This document shows positions 17,656 through 26,000 of a stretch of DNA of 64,000 nucleotides, piece by piece. Where the stretch lies: assembly GCA_017537025.1 (NCBI GenBank), contig JAFWCB010000002.1, positions 248,001-312,000 of the forward strand. The letters run 5' to 3'. Each line of letters opens with the position of its first letter. Position 1 is the stretch's first letter. This DNA is from Sediminibacterium sp. (GTDB taxonomy: Bacteria; Bacteroidota; Bacteroidia; Chitinophagales; Chitinophagaceae). The translations under genes were made by a program, and so were the position numbers. A model generated the notes under the pieces. That model searched no databases. It had not been told where the DNA came from and saw nothing but the letters and a program-made list of their open reading frames with translations.

Positions 17656-19164
17656 ATGGGATGGATTATTTTCCTGATTGGAACAGCAGGATGGCATATT
17701 GGAATGTATGGTTTATTTAAAAAGGCAGGCTTAGAACCCTGGAAGGCTTTTATACCCTTTTATAATACCTGGGAAATTGTACGTGTTTCGAATATCAAAA
17801 AATATTGGTTTTGGCTACAATTGATTCCTATTGCCGGACAGTTTATAACCATTTGGATCACAATTATTTTTGTAATGCACTTTAAGAAAGTGAGTTTACT
17901 CGATCATACGGCAACTGTATTATTCCCTTTTATTTATTTCCCTTTTTTAGGGTTTTCGGATAAAACAAAATGGTATGGTGCCGATGCATTAACTCATTAT
18001 CATAAACCTGCTTCTCGCGAATGGATAGATGCGGCTGTTTTTGCAGTGGTAGCTGCTACCCTGATACGCACTTTTGTATTTGAAGCCTATGTTATTCCTA
18101 CGGGTAGCATGGAAAAGAGTTTGCTTATCAACGATTTTTTGTTTGTGAGTAAAACGGCTTATGGTCCACGTATTCCACAAACCCCCATTTCTTTTCCTTT
18201 TGTTCATAATTTATTGCCTTTTTCAGAAACTACGCCTTCCTATATCAAGCAAGTTCAACTACCCTATAAGCGCCTACCTGCGACAAGTGAAATTAAGCGC
18301 AATGATGCAGTAGTATTTAATTTTCCGGCAGGAGATACGATCATTAATTTACCTGAATTCGGCAGTAAGATCACTTATTATGAAGTGTTGAACAGTAGCC
18401 AGTTTAAGGGGGATAGAGAATTATTAAAATCGGAGTATCCATTATTGGTACATCCGATGGATAAAACGGATAATTATATTAAGCGCTGTGTAGCTATGCC
18501 CGGAGATACTCTTCAAGTTAAAAATGCAGAACTATTTATTAATGGTAAGCCTGCCTATGTAGCCCCCGGTGCACAAACAGAATATATTGCTGTAACTAAT
18601 GGCACCGGTTTTACAGATGAATTTTTGAAAGATGAATTAGGTATCGATCCTGTTGAGTCTGATGGTCAATTCGGACCGGGACCGGAAAAGAATAGTTATG
18701 TTTTTAACATGACAGCCGACGAAGCGGCTAAAGTAAAAAAACTTCCCAATGTAATTTCACTTACAAAATATGTAGATAACCACGTAGGTATTGTATTCCC
18801 GAATGATGAAGCTAATTATCCCTGGACTATTGATAATTATGGACCATTAATAGTGCCAAAACAAGGAGTTGCTATTACCCTTACACCTAATAATATTTCT
18901 ATTTATCGCAGACTAATTACGGTGTATGAGCATAATAGTTTAGAGGAGAAGAATGGGCAATTTACTATCAATGGTAAGCAAACAAATAGTTTTACTCCCA
19001 AGTATAATTATTATTGGATGATGGGGGATAATAGGCATAGAAGTCAGGATAGTAGATTTTGGGGCTTTGTTCCCGAAACAAATATTGTAGGTAAGGCATC
19101 CTTAATTTGGTTTAGTTGGAATAAGGGGCCGCGTTGGAACCGAATTTTCAAGGTTATAAAATAA
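17656..19164 (+). CDS. lepB: Signal peptidase I with N-terminal DUF5684-like membrane domain
   Basis: Inner-membrane peptidase removing signal peptides from Sec/Tat substrates. Three hydrophobic segments within the first 100 residues form a DUF5684-like extension (KAGLEPWKAFIPFYNTW), followed by a further membrane anchor and the catalytic domain: nucleophile Ser151 in PTGSMEKSLL, general base Lys276 in DNYIKRCVAMPGD, and the late GDNRHRSQDSRFWGFVP box. At 502 residues it is about twice the E. coli catalytic core because of the extension and an insertion at 285-420, both usual in Bacteroidota. Confidence 0.92.
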   Translation: MGWIIFLIGTAGWHIGMYGLFKKAGLEPWKAFIPFYNTWEIVRVSNIKKYWFWLQLIPIAGQFITIWITIIFVMHFKKVSLLDHTATVLFPFIYFPFLGFSDKTKWYGADALTHYHKPASREWIDAAVFAVVAATLIRTFVFEAYVIPTGSMEKSLLINDFLFVSKTAYGPRIPQTPISFPFVHNLLPFSETTPSYIKQVQLPYKRLPATSEIKRNDAVVFNFPAGDTIINLPEFGSKITYYEVLNSSQFKGDRELLKSEYPLLVHPMDKTDNYIKRCVAMPGDTLQVKNAELFINGKPAYVAPGAQTEYIAVTNGTGFTDEFLKDELGIDPVESDGQFGPGPEKNSYVFNMTADEAAKVKKLPNVISLTKYVDNHVGIVFPNDEANYPWTIDNYGPLIVPKQGVAITLTPNNISIYRRLITVYEHNSLEEKNGQFTINGKQTNSFTPKYNYYWMMGDNRHRSQDSRFWGFVPETNIVGKASLIWFSWNKGPRWNRIFKVIK

Positions 19165-19188
19165 GTTGTATCTTTAATTGCCGAAGGG

Positions 19189-19219
19189 GTCCTCTCATGT
19201 ATCATGAGGGGACTTTTTT
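19189..19219 (+). terminator. Intrinsic terminator of lepB
   Basis: GTCCTCTCATG pairs with CATGAGGGGAC (11 positions, one T-G) around a TAT loop, followed by six T residues. Confidence 0.85.
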
Positions 19220-19237
19220 GTCTAAATAGGTTTGAGT

Positions 19238-19723
19238 ATGAAGCAGAAAGAAGTTCAGTTCAGTTATGAGATTTATGCCGGAATCAAGAGTTTAGAAAAG
19301 GCAGATGCCGAGCTGCTGCAAGCAGCGAGGGATATTACGAAGAATGCGTATGCGCCCTATTCTAATTTTCAGGTAGGAGCAGTAGCCAAGTTGGCTGATG
19401 GATCGTTGGTAAATGGAACCAATCAGGAAAATGCCAGTTTCCCGGCAGGCCTTTGTGCCGAGCGGGTATTGGTATCGGCTGCCAGTTCCTTTCATCCCGG
19501 CAAAGCCATAGAAGTGATGGCCATAAGTTATCATAATTTGAATGGAGAGAGTAAGCATCCGATTTCACCTTGTGGTGTGTGCCGGCAAACATTGGTGGAG
19601 TTCGAGCGCCGCCAAAAAAAGCCTATCCGATTAATTTTGGGGGGTCTTCAAGGCAAAATATTTGTAATACCCCAGGCGTCCTTATTAATGCCATTGAGTT
19701 TTACGAGTGAAGATTTGAGGTGA
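19238..19723 (+). CDS. cdd: Cytidine deaminase
   Basis: Zinc enzyme deaminating (deoxy)cytidine in pyrimidine salvage. The motif CAERVL carries one zinc-ligand Cys and the catalytic Glu; PCGVCRQ supplies the two other zinc cysteines, the arrangement of homotetrameric cytidine deaminases. The 161-residue length is slightly longer than the usual 130-140 because of an N-terminal extension (about 25 residues). An in-frame TTG lies two codons upstream of the ATG chosen at 19238. The gene is followed by a 388-bp non-coding stretch. Confidence 0.92.
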   Translation: MKQKEVQFSYEIYAGIKSLEKADAELLQAARDITKNAYAPYSNFQVGAVAKLADGSLVNGTNQENASFPAGLCAERVLVSAASSFHPGKAIEVMAISYHNLNGESKHPISPCGVCRQTLVEFERRQKKPIRLILGGLQGKIFVIPQASLLMPLSFTSEDLR

Positions 19724-19726
19724 GGA

Positions 19727-19766
19727 AAGGAGATAGGTTATAGGTGATAGGTGAATGGTGAAAGGG
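19727..19766. repeat. 7-nt periodic word array (GG core)
   Basis: GG occurs at 19729, 19736, 19743, 19750, 19757 and 19764, exactly every 7 nt, with words GATAGGT, TATAGGT, GATAGGT, GAATGGT. No reverse-complement arm follows. A 14-nt piece of it, ATAGGTTATAGGTG, recurs in reverse complement at 62187-62200. Confidence 0.75.
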
Positions 19767-19798
19767 TGTAAGCTCTAGGGAATAAGGTAAAAGCTTCA

Positions 19799-19834
19799 CT
19801 TCCCCCTCCTCGGAGGGGACAAAGGAGTAGGTTA
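19799..19834. repeat. CTTCCCCC hairpin element, copy 2
   Basis: CTTCCCCCTCCTCGGAGGGG followed by ACAAAGGAGTAGGTTA matches the element at 5237-5273. In the stem one G-C pair of copy 1 is T-A here, a compensatory change, which suggests that pairing is conserved. As in copy 1, it follows a word array at a gene 3' end. Confidence 0.65.
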
Positions 19835-19876
19835 ATTGTATCTGGATCGTAGGGTAAATCGTTTAGTAAAGCTTTA

Positions 19877-19893
19877 CGACTCCGAAGGAGTCG
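19877..19893. repeat. Short perfect hairpin
   Basis: CGACTCC and GGAGTCG form a 7-bp stem around GAA. No T-run follows; role unknown. Confidence 0.5.
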
Positions 19894-20045
19894 AATAATT
19901 ATAGTCCTGCTGTAATTGGATTTATTATTTTAGAGAATTAGCAAGTTGCTAATATTTAAGTGTTGAGGGTAATGTTAGCAACACTCTAAAAGCCGACAGT
20001 TTCCACCTAAAATTTTGACTAAACAAAAAATTATTTGAAAATAAA

Positions 20046-20081
20046 TTTGAGAAACCAAAAAGTTGCACATATATTTGCAAC
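20046..20081 (+). promoter_or_regulatory. Promoter with overlapping candidate ArsR operator
   Basis: TTTG at 20046-20049, 20-nt spacer, TATATTTG at 20070-20077, both boxes perfect. A perfect inverted repeat GTTGCA-N8-TGCAAC spans 20062-20081 and covers the -7 box. The next gene encodes an ArsR-type repressor, so autoregulation by steric block is a reasonable inference. Confidence 0.7.
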
Positions 20082-20111
20082 CGATTAGTTTCATTAAAAC
20101 AAATAAACAGC

Positions 20112-20423
20112 ATGCGAAGGGATATTTTTCAAGCAATTGCCGACCCAACAAGGCGAGCAATTATTACTTTAATAGCATTACAGGCAATGACACCTAATGC
20201 TATAGCCGACAATTTTAATATTACCCGACAAGCTATTTCAAAACATTTACGCATTTTAACAGAATGTGAAATTGTAAAACAAGAGCAACAAGGCAGAGAA
20301 ATCTATTACTCACTTGAGATAAAAAAAATGAAAGAAATAGATAAATGGCTTGAGCAATTTAGGAAGATATGGGAGACTCGATTTAATCAGTTAGATAATT
20401 TATTAAAAACAAATAAAAAATAA
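20112..20423 (+). CDS. ArsR/SmtB-family winged-helix transcriptional regulator
   Basis: Small dimeric DNA-binding repressor of 103 residues. The winged helix is clear: [14 protein letters not shown], recognition helix [13 protein letters not shown] and wing [10 protein letters not shown]. It has no cysteine pair typical of metal sensors, and it precedes an SRPBCC gene by 3 nt, the well-known metal-independent ArsR-SRPBCC pairing. It heads a likely three-gene operon through 21518 and probably controls its own promoter through the inverted repeat at 20062-20081. Confidence 0.9.
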   Translation: MRRDIFQAIADPTRRAIITLIALQAMTPNAIADNFNITRQAISKHLRILTECEIVKQEQQGREIYYSLEIKKMKEIDKWLEQFRKIWETRFNQLDNLLKTNKK

Positions 20424-20426
20424 AAG

Positions 20427-20921
20427 ATGAGCAATTTACAATTCGACTTTACAGTTGATAAATCAACCAAAACTGTATTTATAAAAAGACAATTTGAAGC
20501 TGAACAATCTTTAGTTTGGGACGCTTTTACTAAGCAAGAAATACTTGACCAATGGTGGGCTCCAAAGCCCTATACATCAAAAACAGTAAAAATGGATTTT
20601 AAAGTTGGTGGTAGAAGATTTTATGCAATGGTAAGTGCTGATGGAAAAGAAATAGGTTGGCATATACAAGACTATACTTCAATTAGCCCAAAAACTAACT
20701 TTAAATTTTTAAGTGCCTTTGCAGACAAAGATGAAAACCCTTTTTTGCCAGGCTCAAATTGGGATTTAACTTTTTCTGAAAGTAACGGCATAACAGAAGT
20801 CAATATTTCTATTTACAATGACTCCCTTGAACGAATGGAAAAAATGATTGAAATGGGCTTCAAAGAAGGGTTTACTGCAACATTAAATGAATTAACGAAT
20901 TTATTAGAAACTTTACAATAG
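20427..20921 (+). CDS. SRPBCC-domain protein (AHSA1 / START-like)
   Basis: Single-domain cytosolic ligand-binding protein of 164 residues. Features are the N-terminal strand [21 protein letters not shown], the [20 protein letters not shown] block and the C-terminal helix ([22 protein letters not shown]). Proteins of this family hold hydrophobic ligands in a deep cavity; no catalytic residues can be named. The 3-nt gap from the ArsR gene and 6-nt gap to the VOC gene indicate one operon. Confidence 0.9.
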   Translation: MSNLQFDFTVDKSTKTVFIKRQFEAEQSLVWDAFTKQEILDQWWAPKPYTSKTVKMDFKVGGRRFYAMVSADGKEIGWHIQDYTSISPKTNFKFLSAFADKDENPFLPGSNWDLTFSESNGITEVNISIYNDSLERMEKMIEMGFKEGFTATLNELTNLLETLQ

Positions 20922-20927
20922 TAGAAT

Positions 20928-21518
20928 ATGCATAAATTAATATTTCGTACTGCTGTTTTTTTTATTTTGTCAACTTCTTGCTTAGATCAAAATAAATCAA
21001 AAAATGCAGATAATTCGATCATTGCAAATGACACTATTATGAATAAAAAAGTGATCCAACAAAAAATAACTCCTTGCCTTTGGGTTGAAACAAAAGATGC
21101 AAAAGCAGTTGCGGATTACTATTTATCAATATTTAAAGATGGTAAGTTAAAGGAACATCGCAAACATAAAAATCCGCAAGAAGCGGGTGGAGGAGATTTT
21201 GAAACAGCCATTATAGATATTGCAGGTATGGAATTAAATATTCTCGCTGCCGGCCCTTTCTTTAAATTTAACGAATCTGTTTCCTTCGTAATCAATTGTA
21301 AGGATCAGGCAGAAGTCGATTACTATTGGAATGCACTAACAGTGAACGGTGGTCAAGAAAGCTCATGTGGTTGGTGTAAAGATAAATATGGCTTATCCTG
21401 GCAGATAGTTCCTGTTGAATATTTTGATCTCATTAATAGCAATGATCCTGATGTTCGTGAAAAAGCAATCAGAAATACGTTTAAGCAGAAGAAATTGATT
21501 CTTTCAGAACTTAAATAA
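20928..21518 (+). CDS. PhnB-like VOC-domain lipoprotein
   Basis: The C-terminal 150 residues are a PhnB/3-demethylubiquinone-methyltransferase-like VOC domain (ITPCLWVETKDAKAVADYYLSIF, CGWCKDKYGLSWQIVP). What is odd is the N-terminus: MHKLIFRTAVFFILSTSC is a lipoprotein signal ending in a lipobox-like LSTSC, followed by an Asn/Lys-rich linker. Relatives are usually cytosolic and start near MNKKVIQQKITP, which exists here as an internal ATG (about 21039). Either the protein is exported and lipidated or the true start is internal. Function unknown. Confidence 0.8.
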   Translation: MHKLIFRTAVFFILSTSCLDQNKSKNADNSIIANDTIMNKKVIQQKITPCLWVETKDAKAVADYYLSIFKDGKLKEHRKHKNPQEAGGGDFETAIIDIAGMELNILAAGPFFKFNESVSFVINCKDQAEVDYYWNALTVNGGQESSCGWCKDKYGLSWQIVPVEYFDLINSNDPDVREKAIRNTFKQKKLILSELK

Positions 21519-21774
21519 GATTGAAAAAAATACGTATAACAATGTACACACAAAAGTTGGGCTTTTGTAATTTGGCTTTAGTCCCGATTTGGCGGATGGA
21601 ATAATCCTGCAACTGCGTGATACTACTATCAGCTAATATCGGACTTAACCGAATTCTATTTAACTTTTTGTTATTATCTTCATCATCAGTTTATTAATCA
21701 GCAGCGGCTCCGAGCTGGACATTATAAAATAACAGTACTACAGCAAGCTATTGCTTTTGCTACAATAACTCAAA

Positions 21775-22632
21775 ATGAATTCAGAGCTCTGGTATTTGGA
21801 TGGGAAAAGTGAAATTATCAATGATCTGAACGTTTTCTTCAAACGATCAGGTAAAGGGCAGTCATTATTTTGTATTCATGGCTTTCCTTCTTCCTCCTGG
21901 GATTTTGAAGCATTATGGCCCGCATTAACAGAACGATTTGACGTGATAGCCCATGACCTGATCGGCCTCGGGAAGTCGGCTAAACCCAACAGATCTTTAA
22001 GCATCAGTTTACAGGCTGACATAATTGAAGGATTAGCAATTAAAAAAGGAATCAGTGAGGCTCATATTTTAGCTCATGATTTAGGAGATACGGTTGCACA
22101 AGAGCTTCTTGCACGTCAATTTGAAAAAACCTCAAAAATTAATTGGCTCTCATGTGTTTTTCTAAATGGTGGATTATTTCCAGAAACGCATCATGCCTTT
22201 TTCGTTCAGAAGCTATTATTATCCCCTTTGGGATTTGTGATAGCTAAATTTATGTCTGAAAACTCATTGAAAAAAAACTTAGTTAAAGTTTTCAGCAAAA
22301 CTCATCCCCCAACAAATGAATTCATACATGAAACTTGGAAATTAACATCAGAAAATAATGGCATATTAATGCTTCCAAGGCTTATTCAATATATAAATGA
22401 ACGAAAGGTTAACCGAGAACGTTGGGTCAGACCATTGATAAACAGAGTTGTTCCACTACGACTGATAAACGGAATTGAAGACCCCATTTCTGGTAAACAT
22501 GCAGCAGATCGTTTTGCCGAATTAGTTCCTAATGCAGATATCGTGCTTCTGCAAAATTGTGGACATTATCCTCATGTAGAAATGCCTATGGAAGTTTTAA
22601 AAGCCTTTTTTGATTTTCATGCTTATAAATAA
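21775..22632 (+). CDS. Alpha/beta hydrolase resembling MEST/PEG1
   Basis: Hydrolase fold of 285 residues: oxyanion HGFPSSSW, nucleophile elbow AHDLGDTVAQELL with Asp (not Ser) at the nucleophile position, acid in GIEDPISG and catalytic His in CGHYPHVE. Asp at the elbow groups it with haloalkane dehalogenases and epoxide hydrolases. From memory, the segments GDTVAQELL, NGGLFPETH and LIQYINERK match the eukaryotic imprinted protein MEST/PEG1 unusually well. No signal peptide. Substrate unknown. It is separated by 256 bp from the preceding operon. Confidence 0.85.
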   Translation: MNSELWYLDGKSEIINDLNVFFKRSGKGQSLFCIHGFPSSSWDFEALWPALTERFDVIAHDLIGLGKSAKPNRSLSISLQADIIEGLAIKKGISEAHILAHDLGDTVAQELLARQFEKTSKINWLSCVFLNGGLFPETHHAFFVQKLLLSPLGFVIAKFMSENSLKKNLVKVFSKTHPPTNEFIHETWKLTSENNGILMLPRLIQYINERKVNRERWVRPLINRVVPLRLINGIEDPISGKHAADRFAELVPNADIVLLQNCGHYPHVEMPMEVLKAFFDFHAYK

Positions 22633-22731
22633 TAACTACTCATATAAGCTGTTATCCCGCCTTGACTAGATGACGCGGATTTAGTAATTTTACCTTGTAG
22701 GTTTCTTAAGTTTAAGTATTTTCTTTTGTAG

Positions 22732-23136
22732 ATGCATAAGATGAAAAACATTATATCTTATATCTTACTGACTTGTTTAATAATAAGTTGTAAAAAAGAT
22801 AATAACACTGGTTTTTCTGGCACATTCATAGGAACATTTACAGTTAAGTACACTAATAACATAACCTTTACCAGTACTACAACAGTTGTATTTTTCGGGA
22901 ATGGACAATTTACTTGCACAGGGAATGCAAATTTTATTCCCGCTGGTGGTTCTGGAAAATTTATAAAAACAGATAGTAAGATAAGTTTTAAAGATGAAAA
23001 TTTTTGGACAGTAAATTTCGATGGGAATCTGATTTTAAATGGCGACTACGACTTTTATTTTGATGGAAAGAACTTAAAACTAACCGCTACAAAAAATAAT
23101 GTAGGTCTGTATGAGTATAATTTAAGTAAGCAATAA
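22732..23136 (+). CDS. Small hypothetical lipoprotein
   Basis: Lipoprotein signal peptide MKNIISYILLTCLIISC, then KKDNN and about 110 residues rich in beta-strand pattern (FTSTTTVVFFGNGQFTCTG, LILNGDYDFYFDGKNLKLTA), similar in style to lipocalin-like Bacteroidota lipoproteins. No family can be named. A second ATG at 22741 is an equally likely start. The nearby gene at 25577 encodes a protein of similar size and layout. Confidence 0.7.
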   Translation: MHKMKNIISYILLTCLIISCKKDNNTGFSGTFIGTFTVKYTNNITFTSTTTVVFFGNGQFTCTGNANFIPAGGSGKFIKTDSKISFKDENFWTVNFDGNLILNGDYDFYFDGKNLKLTATKNNVGLYEYNLSKQ

Positions 23137-23277
23137 TTCAGTTTTGTATACTTATGCCCTCTTATCGTATTATTTTCGCAAAAACGTTAATGGATCTAGA
23201 TAAATTGTTCAGTATGATTGCGAGCTACTTTGTATTTTACTTCTTAACTTCAGCAGATATATAATAATTCTCACATA

Positions 23278-24294
23278 ATGAAAATTAACCTGTTAATTTT
23301 ATTATCGATAATCGTAACTAATTCTTTTTCTCAAGTTTCCAAGCCGCTGCCTGTAATTGATATGCACCTGCATGCATTGAGAGCCGATGATCAGGGGCCT
23401 CCTCCATTAAAAATGGGTTTACCATTCGATAATTTTGGGGCGCATGATCCAAAGAATGATTATGGTGAAACATTTATGCAAGCCCTAAAATCAGGGCAAT
23501 GGTCTAAAAGGTCTACTAGTTCGCCACTAACCGATGATTCGCTAAGAGCCCAAACCATAAAAGCCATAAGAGACAATAATGTATATGCTATTACCAGCGG
23601 TAATATCAATGTAGTTCGAAAATGGCATAGCGAAGAACCTAAAAGAATCAGCAACGCCGTGTATTGGGATTTTGGCATTGCGAAACGAAATAAATTAAAT
23701 GTAGACTCACTAGCCAAACTATTTAAATCGGGTGAGTTTAGCGTTTTTGGAGAAGTAGCCATACAGTATGAAGGCTATTCACCCAGCGATTCTGCTTTTG
23801 AACCTTATTTGAAAATGGCGGAAGCATTAGATATACCGGTTGGGGTTCATATAGGTCCTGGTCCGCCCGGCGTCATTTATTTGGGACTCAAAAAATACCG
23901 GGCATCGTTGCATAGCGCATTTGTATTGGAAGAAGCACTGGTAAGGCATCCTAAACTAAGGCTGTATGCGATGCATGCCGGATGGCCATTGATCGACGAT
24001 TTATTGGCTACACTATATGCACATCCACAGTTATATGTCGACTTAGGCATTATTAGTTATGATATTACGGATAAGGAATTTTATTTCTACCTGGAAAGAA
24101 TCGTAAATGCAGGATTTGGTAAACGTATTATGTTTGGATCCGATAATATGGTTTGGCCGGAAACAATACCATTTGCTATCGAAAGAATTAATAAAGCAAC
24201 ATTTCTAACAACAGATCAAAAGCGCGATATCTTATTTAATAACGCAGCAAGATTTCTAAGACTTTCACCAGAACAAATTAAATCGATGTATTAA
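23278..24294 (+). CDS. Exported amidohydrolase-superfamily protein
   Basis: Signal peptide 1-19 (cut after SFSQ) and a TIM-barrel metal-dependent hydrolase of the amidohydrolase-2 (COG2159) group. Metal-binding positions visible are DMHLHA near residue 29, GVHIG near 196, MHAGWP near 234 and the late FGSDNMVWPE Asp. Family members include decarboxylases and lactonases; substrate cannot be told. Periplasmic location is unusual for this group. Followed 22 bp later by the DUF2177-DUF1295 pair on the same strand. Confidence 0.85.
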   Translation: MKINLLILLSIIVTNSFSQVSKPLPVIDMHLHALRADDQGPPPLKMGLPFDNFGAHDPKNDYGETFMQALKSGQWSKRSTSSPLTDDSLRAQTIKAIRDNNVYAITSGNINVVRKWHSEEPKRISNAVYWDFGIAKRNKLNVDSLAKLFKSGEFSVFGEVAIQYEGYSPSDSAFEPYLKMAEALDIPVGVHIGPGPPGVIYLGLKKYRASLHSAFVLEEALVRHPKLRLYAMHAGWPLIDDLLATLYAHPQLYVDLGIISYDITDKEFYFYLERIVNAGFGKRIMFGSDNMVWPETIPFAIERINKATFLTTDQKRDILFNNAARFLRLSPEQIKSMY

Positions 24295-24316
24295 AATCAC
24301 CTCTAAAATATTGGTC

Positions 24317-24724
24317 ATGCCTTTCTCCAAACTACTACTCAGTTACTTACTTACTTTTATTGTGTTTTTGGTTATTGATTTAACCTGGCTTGGATTTATT
24401 GCTAAAGACTTATACCGAAAGTATTTGGGAGGATTTTTATCGGAACAGGTAAACTGGACGGCAGCCATTATTTTTTATTTCCTTTTCATTATTGGTATTT
24501 TTATTTTCACCATTTTGCCTGCAGTAGAAAAAAATTCATTGACATCTGCAATACTACTCGGTGCGCTATTCGGTTTTTTTACCTACGCTACCTATGATCT
24601 TACCAATCTGGCAACCCTCAAAGGCTGGCCACTGAAAATTGTTTTCATTGATATCACCTGGGGTACTATTTTAACGGCATTGGTGAGCACAGCAGGTTTT
24701 TATATTGTTAAATACTTTCGCTAG
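24317..24724 (+). CDS. DUF2177 family membrane protein
   Basis: Integral membrane protein of 135 residues with four predicted transmembrane helices. Family signatures seen are FLVIDLTWLGFIAKDLYRKYLGG at the start, FGFFTYATYDLTNLATLKGWP and the DITWGTILTALVS C-terminus. Function unknown. In Proteobacteria, as I recall, this family occurs beside DUF1295 and cyclopropane-synthase-like genes in photo-oxidative stress clusters; here it abuts a DUF1295 gene with zero intergenic bases. An in-frame TTG lies two codons upstream of the chosen ATG. Confidence 0.85.
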   Translation: MPFSKLLLSYLLTFIVFLVIDLTWLGFIAKDLYRKYLGGFLSEQVNWTAAIIFYFLFIIGIFIFTILPAVEKNSLTSAILLGALFGFFTYATYDLTNLATLKGWPLKIVFIDITWGTILTALVSTAGFYIVKYFR

Positions 24725-25498
24725 ATGATTACAGCCATCATGCATATTGCTATACTGGTGCTTGTATATGTGAGTAGTTGGTTTGTTATTTCCCTGATCA
24801 AAAAAAGAAATGATGTAGCCGATATTGCGTGGGGCTTGGGTTTCGTAGTAATAGCCGGTTACTGCTTTATAAGTTATGCATCCGGTCCGGTTTCCTTACT
24901 GGTATATGTGCTCATATCTATATGGGGTATTCGCTTGGCACTCCATATTGCCATGAGAAGCAAGGGCAAGCCGGAAGATTTCAGGTATAGAAAATGGCGG
25001 GAAGACTGGGGTCGTTCGTTTATTATTCGCTCTTATGGGCAGATATATATTTTGCAAGGATGTTTTATGCTTATCATAGCCATACCCATCATCATTGCTG
25101 GTATTTCACCTGTGCTGGCATTTAATGCATATACTTATTGGGGGTTTATTATTTGGTTGATTGGTTTTGGTTTTGAAGCGGTAGGCGATTATCAGCTGAT
25201 GATATTCATCAAGCATAAAAAAAGCAAATCCGATATCATGCAAACGGGCTTATGGAAGTATACCAGGCATCCAAATTATTTTGGTGAAGTAATGCTATGG
25301 TGGGGAATCTTCATCATTGTGCTACCTTTCCATAATGGATTATGGGCCATTATAAGCCCCATTACCATAAGTTATTTATTGCTCTATGTCTCTGGTATCC
25401 CTATGCTCGAAGCCAAATACAAAAACAACGAACAGTTTCAGGAGTACAAAAAACGAACAAGTGCCTTTTTCCCGATGATACCGAAAAATAACAGCTAA
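24725..25498 (+). CDS. DUF1295 family membrane protein (steroid 5-alpha-reductase-like fold)
   Basis: Membrane protein of 257 residues with six to seven helices. The C-terminal half has the hallmark [21 protein letters not shown] and the ending [22 protein letters not shown] shared with isoprenylcysteine methyltransferase/5-alpha-reductase folds. Proteins of this type use S-adenosylmethionine or NADPH to modify lipids. The start follows the DUF2177 stop without a gap, so the two are translationally linked. A lipid-modifying role is likely, the substrate unknown. Confidence 0.87.
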   Translation: MITAIMHIAILVLVYVSSWFVISLIKKRNDVADIAWGLGFVVIAGYCFISYASGPVSLLVYVLISIWGIRLALHIAMRSKGKPEDFRYRKWREDWGRSFIIRSYGQIYILQGCFMLIIAIPIIIAGISPVLAFNAYTYWGFIIWLIGFGFEAVGDYQLMIFIKHKKSKSDIMQTGLWKYTRHPNYFGEVMLWWGIFIIVLPFHNGLWAIISPITISYLLLYVSGIPMLEAKYKNNEQFQEYKKRTSAFFPMIPKNNS

Positions 25499-25576
25499 AG
25501 CCGAGGTTTATAAGTTCCGTAAAAAACTTAAATTTATTGTAAATTACATGTAACATATGGCCCAATATCGAGATAT

Positions 25577-25978
25577 ATGAAAAAAATGAGCCTCTATATT
25601 TTTCTGTCTATTATATGTGCTTGCAAAAAAGATTCTTCACAACAGCCAATAGTTGGGGAATGGGTTTGGTATTTAAATCGTACTAATAACCCTTATTATA
25701 ATACCACACCGCAGAGTACCGGTATTACTGAAATTTTAAAAATTCAAGCAAACGGCGAATATAACGTATTGATAAATAATCAAATTGAAAATACAGGAAC
25801 TTATAAACTAACATATGAAGTTGCTAACAACGGGTCAATAGTTAATAAAATCTTATATACTAATCAACGTATTATTGACTCTGTTGAATATTACGTTATA
25901 CAAAATGATACACTCAGATTTTCGTGGGGTTTAATTGGATCAGTTGGGTCTAGATCTAGATTTTATAAAAGGAAATAA
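25577..25978 (+). CDS. Small hypothetical lipoprotein
   Basis: Signal MKKMSLYIFLSIICAC with lipobox-like ICAC, then KKDSS and a 110-residue beta-rich domain (PIVGEWVWYLNRT, LKIQANGEYNVLINNQI, YYVIQNDTLRFSWG) typical of lipocalin-like small lipoproteins. No named family. It converges on the crtY-blh gene with 22 bp between the stops. Confidence 0.72.
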   Translation: MKKMSLYIFLSIICACKKDSSQQPIVGEWVWYLNRTNNPYYNTTPQSTGITEILKIQANGEYNVLINNQIENTGTYKLTYEVANNGSIVNKILYTNQRIIDSVEYYVIQNDTLRFSWGLIGSVGSRSRFYKRK

Positions 25979-26000
25979 TTTCAAATAGAAATGCTTATTG

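Larger units (their letters stand above)
19724..20111. other. 388-bp non-coding stretch with word array, hairpins and a promoter
   Basis: No protein gene is supported here. In order it holds a 7-nt word array (19727-19766), a CTTCCCCC hairpin (19799-19834), a CGACTCC-GAA-GGAGTCG hairpin (19877-19893), about 150 bp of plain AT-rich DNA, and the promoter/operator of the ArsR gene (20046-20081). Confidence 0.7.

Noticed and set aside
21519-21774. Possible integron attC-like or mobile element end after the VOC gene
   Set aside because: The stretch starting TACGTATAAC has no matching inverted core site and no integrase or recombinase nearby.
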